Source: Microbotryum silenes-acaulis (lineage: Eukaryota > Basidiomycota > Microbotryomycetes > Microbotryales > Microbotryaceae). From it: 64,000 bases of DNA. This document shows positions 22,289 through 35,018 of the stretch, piece by piece; position 1 is the stretch's first letter; the number at the start of each line of letters is the position of its first letter. The DNA lies in contig QPFY01000022.1 of NCBI GenBank assembly GCA_003665825.1, positions 124,001 to 188,000 on the forward strand, written 5' to 3'. The notes beneath the pieces are model-generated. The model was not told the DNA's origin. It did no database searches and saw nothing but the letters and a program-made list of their open reading frames with translations. The position numbers and the translations under genes are program-made.

Positions 22289-24950
22289 CTAGAGCGTCTC
22301 CCACTTGGTGTTTTGAGGGATCGAAATCAACCTCGCAAAGAACTGGTCCCTCCTGACCACGTGGGAGAAGCACACGGTATCGCCTTCATGCTGTTCGTCA
22401 TGAGGATTCACCTCGCCTAGCACCTCGTGCTGTTGCTTGCCAATGGAATCGGCTTCACGAAGTTGCGCGTCCTTGAACCTAAGTTCCAAACCGGCACCTT
22501 CGAGACTCGCACCTGCGGCCCAGCCCAATACGGCGCGGCCGATCCAAACGCCACTCTTCCTCGCTTCGACGAGATCATCGATCGGCCTTTCGAACATCGT
22601 CTTCTTGTTCAACGACGAAGCGGGGACGAACGATACCAGGGCGGGTTGACCGACCTCGTGCGTGATGACGAGCTCACCGGACGAACCCTCGAACTTGGCG
22701 GGAAACCTCTCAATCATATCGCGGTCCTTGACGCGCGATTGGAAGAAGGCCTTGTCGACCCCCTTGGCGAGCTTGGCCTTACCATCAACGGTGACGTCAG
22801 CGTGGAACGTCGCCGCCTTCTTCGCCATGAGCTTCAATCCACCCAGTAGGCCCTTCTTGCCCTTTTTAAGGACCTTGCCACGCACACCAGCGCCACCGTC
22901 ACCTCCTTCATCCTCGTCGGCACCAGTATCGGTGTCGCCCGTCTTGGAATCAACGTGCTTGGCGGACTTGTCGGGTAATTCCTCTCCGTCGTCGACGTCT
23001 GCAGTCTTTTCGATCTCCGCTTTAACATGTGCAGGAGTAGGAGCGGTCGGTGGTGGCGGCAAGGGGTTGTACGCCGCCTCTTTGACGCGGAGCATGTGCA
23101 GAGTGAGCTGAGCGTTGGTCGGGACCTTTGAGAAAATCGAGCTGCAAAATATCAAGTTATACAAAATCAATTTCGGCAAAATCTTGAAAACGCAGCGTTC
23201 TGCATTCGAGCAGAGTAGTAAAACTCACTTGCGAAGATCAAGCTTCTCTTGCCAGTCGGGAACGAGTTCGACAAATTTGCGACCTGCTCGCTTGAGCAAC
23301 GGTTGACCAAAGAATCCAATACCGAACGAGATGGACGAGACGCGAGACCAAACATGCGCCGGCACGATGGCCGTGACGAGGAGGATGGGGACCAAGATCG
23401 CACCGGCGAGCTTGTAGCGTGCGTTCGTATGAGGGTACGGTCGAGGAGGGGAAACCGCATTCGCGAATCGTTCGAGCGCGTCGGCAAAGTCACCCAATCC
23501 GTCTTGCAGACCTTTCGCCATGCGCCCAACTTTTTCGTCCCGCTTCTTTTTCGCCTCGCGCGCTGCCTTTTTGCGCTTTTCCTTCGCCGTCATCTTCTTC
23601 TCGGGCTGCCCATCAGGACCCACGACGACGACTTCCCCTTCTTTACCACCAGCTGCTGGTACTTCGGCCTCGTCGTCCTCACTCTCCTCCTCGTCGCTGG
23701 AGTCCGAGTACTCATCGGCGCCCTGCTTGCGGCCGACAGTGGCGTTGCCACGCTTACCCTTGCCCTGTCCACCGACCACGACTCGAGCACCAAAGCGCTG
23801 AAGCGTGTTCGTCATTTCCCAGGCTTGTTGTTCAATCTGCTCGCTCTTGGATCGATGTTCGACGGGGTGACCAACGCCAGCAATTTTAGATTCGTCGCCC
23901 TTGCGTTGGGTCGGGTCGGTTGCAGAACGAGGCACGCCCGGAGGGGGATGCACAGGGGGAAAGAGGACTGCTCGGGACGGAGTGAAGGAGACGAGGAGGA
24001 TGAGAAGTAGCATGATGGTGGGAATGACGAGGTCGTACCAGCATACAAGGAAGTAGCTGATGCACCAAATGCCCGTGCGAATGCGATTTTCGTCGTCCCA
24101 GCTCATGAGGCGACCCACTAAGAACGGAATGTGAGTATGATCAGCCAACAGCAGTGAGAAGCGGAACAAGCAGAGGATAAATGTGTTCTCACTTTCGCGC
24201 GCAAAGTATATGGACCAAACGCCTGTTTGAACAGAAGTTTCCTTATCGTGTCAGTGATTCGTCCGACGCGAGAAGTGTCGACGGCTCGACTGCTATACTT
24301 ACCGGCGGTAGCATATACACGTTCACCATTCGACCTCAGCAGGTCCGAGTTGAAGGGAACACTGGGCAATGTCGTCGGCCTCAAATCCGGTTCGCCGGGC
24401 GGAAGTTTGGTCGGAGGCGAGAGCACATGCACGATCTGACTGTCGAAGCGCCTACGCAGTGCCCACAGACGATCGTCCGAGATGCCGGGCACGAAGCGAC
24501 CTTTTTCGGGCTTGCCGTGAGCGACTCGATCGGCTTGTTCGACCTTGTCGGCTTGCGCTTGTACGAGCGACTCGGAAGCGGACGCGACGTGTGCTTGTTG
24601 GGTGGTAGGATGAACATTGTTGCCGACGGGCAGCGGCTTGACGTCACCTTGCGACGATGGCGCTTCAACTGGAGCTGGAGTGGGAGACAGGCTCGGTACA
24701 GAGGCGGGCTTGGGCTCATCATCGACTGGTATCACGGTGGAAGTAGCTGTAGAGATGGCGGCACGAATGAGCAGTTGAAAGGCGCAAAGGCTGAGGCTAG
24801 TGTGCGCGGAGGAGGCGATGGCCGTGCGGAGTCCTGACTCGTCCGGGGCTCACCTTGGTTCCAGCTGCCAGTGCCGACGCCGGCGAGATGCGACGGAGGT
24901 CCTGATTCAGACCCAGTCGTAGTGGCGGGCGGATCTTCCACTTTGGACAT
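22289..24950 (-). CDS. DUF3292 family membrane protein
   Basis: Minus-strand gene starting at ATG 24950 (MSKVEDPPATTTGS). Exon 1 ends at 24854 and joins in frame to VDDEPKPASV near 24731. Further exons end ERVYATAG, then a short GVWSIYFARE exon, then a long exon beginning MGRLMSWDDENRIRTG. The stop is at 22289. Features in order: a disordered Pro-rich N-terminus; a hydrophobic stretch (IWCISYFLVCWYDLVIPTIM) at about mid-protein; an acidic and Lys-rich linker; a second hydrophobic hairpin (LAGAILVPILLVTAIVP); the block FFGQPLLKRAGRKFVEL; and a C-terminal GRAM/PH-like region (PAKFEGSSGELVITHEV). This matches the fungal DUF3292 family, whose function is not established. The annotation rests on overall layout rather than a catalytic motif. 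Confidence 0.75.
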
Positions 24951-26299
24951 TGTGTGTTTGATGTACAGACGAGACAGACAGGCCGATGTGAACTGCGGAA
25001 GAAGGAGCCGGCGCGCGTTTCGCTTGAGCTGGGGAGGCTGATGACGTAGCTGAGAATGACGCGCTGCTTGATCACTCGCATTCGGGCGTGAAAGTGCGGT
25101 GAGTCGTCCAAATTTGACACGGCGATGGGCGAAAATTGTGAAATCACGAACAGCATATTAGGGAGTTTAATTTCACCGTAGGGGCGAGATTATGGTATGT
25201 GACAAGTCCACCGCAAAGCTGAGCGCTCACTGCACTGCACGCTCTTGACGACAACTGAGTCGTCCACCTCGCAGAACTCATGAGTCGCTGCAGTGACTTG
25301 TGATCGGGAAACACCCCTTCGCCTGCTCTATCGAGTGTTCTACGTATCCAGGCGAATCTCATCAGCTACATGCATGAAGAAAGGTCTTTACCGTCCTTCC
25401 AGAGCAGCGGTGGCTAGTATGCGTGGGCACTGCGCAGTGTTTCCTTGCCGTTGTCCCCGGGCCTAAAACCCCTCAAGCACCAAGGGAAGATAAATCCATC
25501 TCAATGCTCTCTGGGTAGAAGGCAAATAAGGAGCTGACTTGATTGAATGCGCTGCCCTAGAAGTGAAACCTCTGTAAGAAATCCGGAATGAAAGACAACG
25601 GAGGCGAGAATGACCTTGACAGTGCGACGACGACACCCTCGATGGGACGGTTGATCCGAGCGACTTGACACGATGAAGTGAGGGCTCGACAAACGGATGA
25701 AACTTGGGTGCGCTCGTTCGACCAGCTTGAATGTGAATGCCAGTGCACTCTTCCAAGTTCCGAGGTAGTGAGAAAATGATGAGAACTTGCACCATTCAAG
25801 CTAATGGTCGTTGATAACAAACTTCCCTCATCGCTTGACCCTTGAAAGGGTGCGCTTGTCGAAAAAGGCGATCGACACCCTCACGACGTGAGTGCTGCCC
25901 AAATTCTTCTGCGTCCTCTTTTGCGGAAGAGGCATGAGAACTGGGGACATCTACTTGTGAGAGTATTCCAGCACTTCAAAGGCTGGCTGAAGTCTCCTAG
26001 AAGGTGCTAAGGGAGAGGGAGAAGAAAAAGACAAGCAATGGGTAAGGGGGAAAGCAGCCTAGTCAAAATAAGAAGAGGAGTCGTTGTCTCCAGGCTCGTG
26101 GTAGAAGCGCAACATTTGACGGTAGCGGACGTCTCTTAGTACGGCGCACTTCTGACATCGACTCTCCAGCAGCGTGGCTCGCTCACTGGCCGTAAATTGC
26201 CGCTCGATCATTGAGAACGGACCAGAAAAGAATACAGACCTGAAAACGGGCGTGAGAAATGCAAAACAACTGCGTCCTAACTATTCAAATCCCGTCCAC
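24951..26299. other. Intergenic region, no supported gene
   Basis: Lies between the start of the DUF3292 gene and the stop of TAF1, both on the minus strand. Small frames on both strands lack family similarity. It should contain the DUF3292 promoter and the TAF1 3' UTR. I found no tRNA or snRNA signature. Confidence 0.4.
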
Positions 26300-29200
26300 T
26301 CAAAAATGCTCCACTTCCCCCATCGCCGCATCCCCACTCGGCGTCGCTGGCGCAGCAGCCGGAGGCGAAGAAGCCGACCCCGAGTTATTCGTCGACAGCT
26401 TGAATTTGAGCGTCGCTTTAGCGGATCCCGAGGCTGTTGGTGTCGATACTGAAGGTGTACCAACTTGAGTTGGTGGTGGCGAGCCCGCTTTCCCACCTGC
26501 TTTGTTGGGACCACTCGGACCACCCCCTCCACCGAGGGAAGGTAATGCCAAACCACCACCAAAGCCCGAGCCCAAAGTTGAAGAAGGTTCCGGACCCTTG
26601 GGCGCATTGAACTCGTGCCACCTCGGACACAATTTCTTTGATGTTTTCATATGTCCCCTCTGGCCGCAGTTGCCGCAGATTCGAGTGGTTTCGGTCTTGA
26701 CATATCCCTTTCCGCCGACGTTGACTTGGCTGATGGGGACGCCGAGTTTGGCGGATTTGCGTGCAAGACGGCGTTCTTGATTGCGTTTGAGCTTTTCGAG
26801 TTGCTCCTTGAGCCTGTTAAACACAGTTCATGAGACCTAAGATTAGTTCGGCTCCGAGCTCACCCAGCCAGAAGATAAATTCCGAACGCACCTCTTCCTC
26901 GCCCTCTCATTCTTACCCTCATCATCCGACGGCAACAAATCATCCGCCTCGGTCTTTTCCTCCTCAATCGTCTTCCTCTGCCTCACATACGCACTAATGA
27001 TCGTCGGGTCCCTCACGATCTCCGTCTCCCACTTTCCTTCGATCAACCTCTTGATCCTCAACGTCTTGGCTTGTTTCTCACCCCCCGCTCCGGAACCGAC
27101 GGATTCGGCCGGTGAACTCGCTCGACTTCCACCACCAGGTCCAGGAGTTCCCGGTGCAGGCGTTCCATGATCGATCAAGGAGCTCGTACCATGTCTTTCC
27201 TGCCTCTGTCGAATCTTGACCATCTTCTCATTAGCAGCAGCCGTAGCCGCTGCACCTCTAGCTCTTTCTTCATCCTCCGCCGTTAACTCGGGTTCGATAG
27301 GGTTTCGAAGTGAATCCCATTGAGCTTTCCAAATACGCGCGATCTCTTCCTTGTAAACATCTTGTTGCTCTTGCACGTTGTAACGATGTGCAGATTTAGG
27401 TCGGGATTCCATTTGCGCTGTGAGTGATAATTTAACACACGTGTGTGGTATCAGTCTAACATTCCTCCCCGACACACACACACGATGACGAAAAGTTCTT
27501 TGCTCTTCTTCTAGTGAAAAACTCACCCAAACGTTCCTGCATCAATTCACCTGCCCTCAAAAAAATATCCTTCATCGAAGTTCTCAAAAAAGAGAACGCC
27601 TCCCCTCTTCCAGTAGGATCACCTTCACCATGTAATTTCAACATCGCCTTATTCGCCGTCGCATTGATGAAATTTTTGGTCGTAATCCAAGGCGCCAATT
27701 GTTGTTCGATATCAAGTTTAGAATCATCATCACCCGCTCCACCTTCTTCGGCCGCTGCACCGTATCCTGCGTCTTGGAGGTGGCGTAATCCGACTTGCAT
27801 CGATTCGGCTAGACAAACCATTTCGGGAGTGGCCAGTTTCATCATTTCTGTATCGTCAGGAACGGTGACCGATTTCTTGATCATCCAAAAACCTTGATTA
27901 GGTCCTTTTCGATTGAATTCCATGAATTCCTAAAAAAGACTCGACAAAAAAAAAAACCCTCCGAGTCAGCGAAAGTTCTCACTTGTTTTCTTCGTCTCCA
28001 AAAAAAATAATAAATGCTCGAGTTATAACTAACCTTCAACCTTTGCCTCATTTGTAAATCATTTTGATCAGGGAAATACCTCGTCAATCGATGTACCTTG
28101 ATTCGATGATGTGGATTCTTTTCGATCAATTTGAACGTAATGTTTTGTAATCGATTCTTGACCAACGTAGTCACCTTCCTTGAATGAGGTCCAGGAACTT
28201 CATTCAAGGGGTAAGTTTGACCAAGTACGAACATGTTTTTGATTTCCCGAATGTAGTACTTCGTTTCACCTTCGATCGTTACTCGACAAATGAGGAAATC
28301 GGTCGTGGGTGGACGGTGACGGAAGAGAGGCGCACGGATTAGGTTGTTGTATAATGCTGGAACGGTTTGACCTGGATGAACGTAACCGAATGCTTTGAAA
28401 GGTGATTCGTCCGTTCCTTCGAGAATGAGAGGTTCGCCTAGATCGAGATTAGGAACGAAACTATCGGTCGGATCCCTTTTGCGATAATAATTGACGATGA
28501 TACTACCCATCCCAACGTTAGAAATGATAGGTGGCGTCTCTTCCGAATATTCCCATAAAACGAAAGGTGAAGTATCTTTGAGCGTAATGTCGATCATGTG
28601 CCTCAATTCGTTCCCTTTGACTTTTTTACCCAACGCGTCCTTCTTCTTCTTGGATGAACGTGACTTGTCGAACGACAAAGGAACGTTCTGAGGGAATTGC
28701 AACGTCGGTCGATGGAAGGAACGCATATCATTCTTGGTCATGCGCGTCTTGTAGAAAGGTAACTGCAATTTGGCCGCCGGGTGAGCATGTTGTACTTCGA
28801 GTGAACCAAAGGTTTGTCGAATTTTTTGCTTAGCGTCCTTCGTAACGACGTATTCGCGATCGTTCGAGATGTTGAAAGGATCCAAACCAGGTTCTTTCTC
28901 GATAACGAGACCGATAGGTGTAACTTCCGTGGGTTTACCGAATGCGGTCGCAGAATTCAAAGTCGGTGCTTGCACTTCGAGAATCATTTGTCGATCGTTG
29001 AGGTTGAGGTTGAGTCGGGTAAAGTCCTTGTACGGCTTTGAGGCATCCCAAATGATCGATTTGGTCCAATCGCCTCGTTCAAAGTCGATATTGCGAGGCG
29101 CAAGAGGATCATGAATCAAAGTTCGGGGTCTGTGGGAAGGGGTTGATGTTTGCCAAGCTCAGAAAAGGGTGATCTAACCGAGGTGGCTTCCTATCGATGC

Positions 29201-30598
29201 GCATACTCACGCGGTATCAGGTCCCCAGATGATCTTGTCCTCCCAGTCGTCCAACTCGGCGTTATCGAACCCATGACTCGAATCAGGAATCTGCCACTTG
29301 AAAGTCGTCATTCGATTCGAGCGCTGCAAAACAAAAACAAAAGAAAAAAGACACCGGCCTTTTTCGTCAATTCCCCCCGTCTGATTTGCGAGAACAAAAC
29401 AAGAACTCACCTCGATCGCTTTGTACAGTTCGTCTTCACTATTTCCTTCCTCCTCCCATTCCTCCGTCTCCTTGTACTGAGATTCGCTCAATAACTGCTT
29501 GAGATGACTCGTGGGTGGGAGTGGTTTCATAGGTTGTACGAGGGTGTCGCGCGTCGATTTGGATTTTCTAATCTCTTGTTCCGGCGGGAGGGTGACTGAA
29601 GAGAGAGAGAGAGAGAGAGAGAGAACAAGACGAGATTAGTTAATCGAGTGTTGGTTCTGATGTAAGGTTCGGTACTCACATTGAGGTACGGAAACGAGCT
29701 TTTTGGCCCTCTTTCTTGGTCTAACAGCAAACAGGTCGGTAAAGTCTAGGGTATGGCCGTATTCGAACGAGGGGAAGAGTTCCTTGACCGAATACTGGGG
29801 CATCGGTGGCGCGATCGGCATCATCGAGACGGGGATGGGATCCAGCATGGATGCGAATGATGTCGCTGAGGGTGGCGCGGTGGAGATGGAAGGGGTAGGG
29901 TCGTTGGTGGTAGATGGAAAGAACGCCGGTACGGGTACGGGTACGGGTACGGGTGTGGGGGTAGGTGTTGTTGGCCCGAGTCGGAGTCGATCGAGGAGCG
30001 GGGTGGGTTCGACCTCGGGAATGGTCGCGAGTGGCTCGTGTGGGACGCTCGAGGTGGTGTGCTCGTGATCGATGGGTTCGGCCTTGACGGATTTGAGGAT
30101 GAATTCCTCTCCCGAGTTCGAGTGAGCCATCTCGAGGTCCTTGCCGGTGAGCAGCGAGTCGGTCGGCGGCTCTTGGTCGTCATCATCCTCATCAAAGTCA
30201 TCCTCCTCCCCTCTGACCAAACTCGTCGGTTTCCCACCGGTCAATGCGGGTGTAGAAAGTGGCAAGGAGGAGGTGGTGTGTGACTCGTCGTACATCTCCT
30301 GATCGACCTGTCGTTCCAAATCATCCTCATCGACTTGGCTCTCATCCTCCTCACCACTACCACCTACCCCTACCCCTTCCTCCTCCTCCTCATCGACAAA
30401 CTTGCCATCATAGACCAAATCTTTACTCAGTCCATCTCCACCCGAGGCTGAGCCCCTATTAGCTCCCCCTAAACCAAGCTGGGATTGAACGGACGAAAGT
30501 GAATCTCGTTCGAGATCGAGACCTAAATCCTTGAACACTTCGGTCAAAGCGAAAGATCCGAGTTGGGATAGGACGGAGGAAGGATCATCGTTCTCCAT
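26300..30598 (-). CDS. TAF1: Transcription initiation factor TFIID subunit 1 (TAF1)
   Basis: Minus-strand multi-exon gene. The start ATG is at 30598 (MENDDPSSVLSQLGSFALTE) and the stop at 26300. Exon 1 ends at about 29680 with a basic RPRKRAKK. Later exons give WEDKIIWGPDTA, RTLIHDPLAPRNIDF and a long DUF3591 (TAF1 histone acetyltransferase-like) region with HPGQTVPALYNNLIRAPLF and REIKNMFVLGQTYPLNEVPG. The winged-helix part includes TRYFPDQNDLQMRQRLKEF. Near the C-terminus is a zinc knuckle (RICGNCGQRGHMKTSKKLC). No bromodomain is present, as usual in fungi. TAF1 scaffolds TFIID and binds TBP and promoter DNA in the nucleus. A (CGGGTA)n-type microsatellite at about 29931-29955 encodes a PVPVPV run. 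A (GA)n tract lies in an intron at about 29597-29624. Confidence 0.92.
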
Positions 30599-30864
30599 CT
30601 CGCTCGCTCGGTCGGTCGGTCGGTGGTTGGAGCGGAGAGAGAGAGAGGGAGGGAGAGGAGTGACCCTGGCTTGGTGGGCGGGCTGGCGCGTGGTTTCCTT
30701 TCCAGCTTGGAGCGGGATCGGTTTCCTATTACAAGTTGCAATTGCGGGAATTATAAATTACTCGCGCGACTTGCTTTTAGGGCGTCTGACTCTTCTGACT
30801 TGGCACCCCCACCCACCCACGCCAGCTCACCTCAACCGCGACCACACACACACCTCTCCTTGCC
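30599..30864. promoter_or_regulatory. Divergent promoter between TAF1 and RPB6
   Basis: Only 266 bp separate the two start codons on opposite strands, so both promoters must lie here or overlap. It contains a GGTCGGTCGGTCGGTGG-type run (30610-30627) and a GA-rich stretch. Both genes serve RNA polymerase II transcription, so shared control is plausible but inferred. Confidence 0.6.
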
Positions 30865-31852
30865 ATGTCAGACGCCGGATCGTACAGAGGTGAAGATGAA
30901 GAGTGAGTTGTTTTCGTATCTACAGTCACTCGTAGACGTCGATCAGCTTAGGAGGGTAATCCCGCTCCGTTCGTGAGCAAGACCTTGTCCTGTCAGGCAG
31001 GATCGTTGAGAGCTGATTTTCACTGCGTCCTTTCTGTGTTCTGTGTTCTTTGTTCTTTTCTTTGATTGGGGTTCAGTTTCGAACAGAATTACGTGAGTTG
31101 AATGAAGAGGAGCACCCGTCGTCCCAGGCTCTGACCTCTGACGCGGAGGCGCGCATCGAGGGGAAAGGGAAAGGGGAACCTTCGTCGTGGAGTTTGAGTT
31201 TGCCTGGCGGGATTTGCTAACATCTTGGGACGGACAGCAAGTGATGTGGGGCTCACTGAGAGGAAGGATGGTGTGATCTACGAGGGGGACAGTGAGGCGG
31301 GCACAAGTCGACTGCCTGCGAGAGATCTTACGACCGAACCCTCTCTTCCCCTCCCACGCACTCACACTTTAACCTCGCCATCGAGAGCTCGAATTGAAAC
31401 CTTTTTTCTGTCTCCCATAAGGACGCCGATTACAACCTCGCCGAATCGACCGATTTCGCAGCTCTTCAATCGGAGAATGGTGTGGTCGAATCAGGTCAAT
31501 TACCACCCGGTGTTAAACGACCTGCGAAACCTAACGAAGAGAGGGTTACGACGCCTTATATGACCAAGTATGAAAAGGCAAGGGTGTTGGGCACGAGAGC
31601 TTTACAGATTAGGTGAGTTGTTTTGGAAAACGGGGAGAGAAATGGGTTAGATCGGGGGAGAGGGTTGAGTTGACCGAGATTGATTCGAATAGTATGAACG
31701 CTCCCGTACTCGTTCCTTTGGAAGGCGAATCCGACCCTTTGATGATCGCGATGAAGGAATTGGCCGCGAACAAGATCCCTTTGGTCGTTAGGAGGTTCTT
31801 ACCCGATGGTAGCTACGAGGATTGGTTGTGTTCGGAATTGTTGGAGGGATAA
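30865..31852 (+). CDS. RPB6: RNA polymerases I, II and III shared subunit RPB6 (RPABC2)
   Basis: Four exons: 30865-30902, 31077-31092 (only 16 nt), 31422-31612 and 31693-31852. They total 405 nt and 134 residues in frame. The acidic N-terminus (GEDEDFEQNYDADY) is followed by the conserved core [20 protein letters not shown] and [20 protein letters not shown]. The end is the near-invariant [20 protein letters not shown]6 is a small structural subunit of all three nuclear polymerases and helps hold the clamp and stalk. The 16-nt microexon is needed to join the acidic segment in frame, and its flanks are good splice sites. Confidence 0.95.
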
Positions 31853-32118
31853 AGCGTTGGACCGTAGGCGAGTGTATGATTTCTAGACGATCGGTTGGGG
31901 TGTAAATTATAGGCGTTTGGACGTATTTTTGGTACTGGGGAGGTGATGGGGGGGGAAAGAGCGTTTCCTCTCACTTTACGCTGGCTTCAATAGCCTCGCC
32001 TGCGATTGCTGAGATTCGATGAAGCTCTGCAAAAGCGCACACCGGACGAGCATGAACGGGAAACTGAGATTGTATTCACACGTGGTAAAAGCAAGGTACT
32101 GATCAAAGTATGTGGCAC

Positions 32119-32163
<45 letters not shown>
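32119..32163 (+). repeat. (GA)n microsatellite
   Basis: About 22 copies of GA in the 3' flank of the first array gene. Confidence 0.9.
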
Positions 32164-32167
<4 letters not shown>

Positions 32168-32336
32168 CGCAAAGAACATGTTCACGAAAGGTTCGGAATG
32201 GAAGTTTGAAGATTGCAATGATACCAAGTAAGAGTGACGGTCGTGCGGTTCGACCTTGTTCGGCCTCGATTCCGTGAAGGCGGCTTGTTGATCTTGGAGC
32301 GACTCAAAGTTGCCAACCTCAACAAGTCGATTACTA

Positions 32337-32865
32337 TTACTTGCATTTTGAAGGCCGATCATAGGCGCAGTCCCCAAAACACTTATACCGTTTGGTCCAA
32401 TTTCTGTATCCATACGCATATAGTTAGCTACCTATAATGGTGGCTTCGTCATGGCATCTGGCAGCTGCCGGCCCAAATTCTGGAAGCAATGGGCGAAATT
32501 CTGGATCGTGCCTCGCATTCGGTCAGGAGTGGGGGACTCACGTGCACTTTAAGCAAGTAGCCCAACAGGTCCTGATCCTGTCAATGCAATTGATGGGACG
32601 ATGAGTGGTCAACAAAGATTGAACAAAAAATAAATAAAAAATGGGAACGTCCAGTCCAGATCTCAAGTACTCACTTTGCCGGGTTAATCTTAAATGATAT
32701 ACCGGCTGACCCTGAGGTTGGGGATCCAGGCGGCGCACTTTTCTTGGGATCGTGGACGTCGTCCACTTCCGAAGTGGAGGTCGGCTTGGTCAAGTCGGCG
32801 GGAATAGCCGAGACGTTGATCGCGGCCATTACGACGAGCGTAACGAACACGAGCGAGTACTTCAT
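32337..32865 (-). CDS. Small secreted Cys-rich protein, MKYSL family, member A
   Basis: Three exons on the minus strand: 32865-32675, 32577-32542 (36 nt) and 32403-32337. They total 294 nt and 97 residues in frame, with intron phases 2 and 2. The signal peptide is MKYSLVFVTLVVMAAINVSA. A propeptide-like acidic region follows (IPADLTKPTSTSEVDDVHD), then a Cys-rich tail with TCWATCLKC and CFGDCAYDRPSKCK. The exon layout is shared by all five array members, while the C-terminal residues differ greatly. I do not recognise the family. Secretion is inferred from the signal peptide; a host-interaction or mating role would be speculation. Confidence 0.7.
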
Positions 32866-32869
32866 ATTT

Positions 32870-34990
32870 CGCTTGAGGGGGGGAGAGGTTCTGGGGCCGA
32901 TCCGATGGGATGGGATGGGATGGGAAAGAAGAAGAGAAGCGAAGAGCTTGGTAAATTGCTTTTATGAGGCTCGGGGAGGGTCTCCTGAATCATGGTCGCA
33001 CCCGTGCAGGTACGAAACTCGGACACCCGAGACATGCGTTCGGGCTTCAGAGTCTCGCTCAAAGGTTAGGATTTTAGTTTGCACGTAGTTTCCGAAGCGA
33101 GAGGAGAAGGCGACATTCGCGGATGCGCCGAACGCGAGAGGGGCCATTCGCGGGCGCGAAAAACCGCAGCGCCGAGAGAAGAAAATGGGTAATTAGGATG
33201 TGTACGCCTTGAACGCTGACGAGAGACTCGGAAACTTTGAAAACTTGGTCACACATACTCGATTCCCAACGATGAAGCCATGAAATCTGACTATCACCGA
33301 CCGTATCGACTAATTCTTCCTGAAGTGATCCACCTAGAAAGAGAGCAAATGAAGCTATAAAAGACCCAAAGTCCAAAGTTTCAAACTCCTCTCGCCCCAG
33401 ATCCCCAGAGCTAACCCCCCGCAAACCCTGCAGAGCCGCACGGGCCCATCCGCCAAGTCGAAACCGCTCCAATGAACCAGAAAACCCCGAAATCACTGAG
33501 ACATGGACAAGCGTTGTATTAAATAGTTTTAGCGCTCCTTAACTTGATCCTCGGTCTCTTGAGCTAAGGAATTCCGCACGAATAATCTGAGACTTCCCCC
33601 CCGTCCAGGAAATTCGAGCCTGCAATCCCCGAGCAGGAGTCGGAGTCGTCGCGGGTACGAAACTCCGACACCCGAGACATGCGTTCGGGCTTCAGCGTCG
33701 TGTAGCGCTCAAAGGCTAAGATTTTAGTTTGTATGTAGTATCCGAAGAGAGAGGAGATGCCGACATAAGCGGATGCGCCGATCGCGAGAAAAGCGGAAAA
33801 CCAGCGGAAAACCGGAAGCGCGGAGAAAAGAAAGTGGGCGAATAGGATGGAGAACCTGGTCTCACACACATTCGATTCCCAACACTAAACCCATGAGCTC
33901 TAACCAGCACCGACCTCATGAACCGATTCTTCCTGAATGGTCTACCTAAGAAAGAGAGCAAACGAAACTATCAAAGACCCAAAGCCCAAACTTGAAGTCC
34001 CAAGGTCTTCGTCTCCAGGCAGCCCTGAGCTGCCCCTCCCCCCGCCCCCGCGGGCCCTGAAGGCCAACCCGATGAGACAATCGATCGACAGGACGAATAG
34101 TTGTGTTAGTCAGATGTAGCTCTCCTTTACTCGAGCCTCGTCGAACGGCTTCGAACGGATAATCTAAGACCTCGCCAGTTCCAGGAACTTCGGGGATGCT
34201 CGGGGTTTCGGTCCAGAGCCAACCTCGCGGTCAAGGTCACGAACAGGAGTCGGAGTTGTCGCGGCGCGAGCATTTTAAGAATTTCGCAGTTTCGCTGAGC
34301 CAATCTACTCGAAGTGCGAGTGCCTGAGTCGCGCGTTGTGCGGAGGTATAGCATTCGGAATACCCGGTAGCTGAGGGAAGATCGCAATGGTCGCAGGTGG
34401 CGGTATGAAGTGCGCGGATTCGGTGCTCGGCGGTGAAATGAGTAGAGCGCTGGACACGGTGATCGAGCTTGGGAATGTAGGGTACGATCCAAAGTACCAC
34501 AGTTCCCATATGATCCTATGTAGCTGCACCATAAGGTGCAAGGGCAGCCTGCCTGAGTATGAGCCATAGGTACTGCTGGACAAATCTGCCCCTTGTGACG
34601 AAAATTCCGAAACGACTTGGCGCGCCAAGGAGGAAATTGCAAGGCTTACGGAATCAGTAGTGAAAGGGACCATGGTCCCTTCGGCATCGTGGAGATCTGC
34701 TCCATTTTAAAAAAACGTTGCTGGTCAAAGTTGGCTGATTAGTGCCTTTGCCCGATGCACGAGATAGCACGAGCTCGAACGGAAAAGCAAGACGGCCGGA
34801 GGTTTTATTGACATGCGGCAAACGGAGAGCACTATGATAGAAGCGAAAGCATGTGGCAGCATGAAACAGGGAGCAACCTCATGTGTGTTGAAATCAAGAT
34901 CGGAATAATATGTATAGATGCGACGATGCGAAGCAGGGGAGATTGGTGTGCGGCTCGACGTTGTTCAACCTCGAATCCGCGTTTGGGACG
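32870..34990. other. Array spacer, upstream region of member A and downstream region of member B
   Basis: Repetitive inter-unit DNA. The block around 33000-33500 is partly repeated at about 33560-34000 and again in the other units. Open frames here differ in frame and length between units, so I do not call genes. Confidence 0.5.
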
Positions 34991-35018
34991 GCTTGTCGGC
35001 CTTGGACCGCCTCGGTCC

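Noticed and set aside
25850..26010. Possible structured RNA (short stems such as CCCTTGAAAGGG)
   Set aside because: No match to snRNA core motifs that I can recognise, such as the U6 ACAGAGA box. Isolated stems are expected by chance.
30038..30462. Plus-strand frames opposite TAF1 exon 1 (His/Pro-rich)
   Set aside because: Antisense of the acidic TAF1 N-terminus, created by its codon bias and low complexity.
32119..32163. Possible CRISPR-like or satellite array
   Set aside because: Simple GA dinucleotide repeat with no spacers. No CRISPR array or cas gene occurs anywhere in the window.
34127..34673. Minus-strand frames ending DSCS, similar to a frame at 41410-41784
   Set aside because: Reading frame, start and length differ among the four copies of this spacer block, and no signal peptide or splice pattern is shared.
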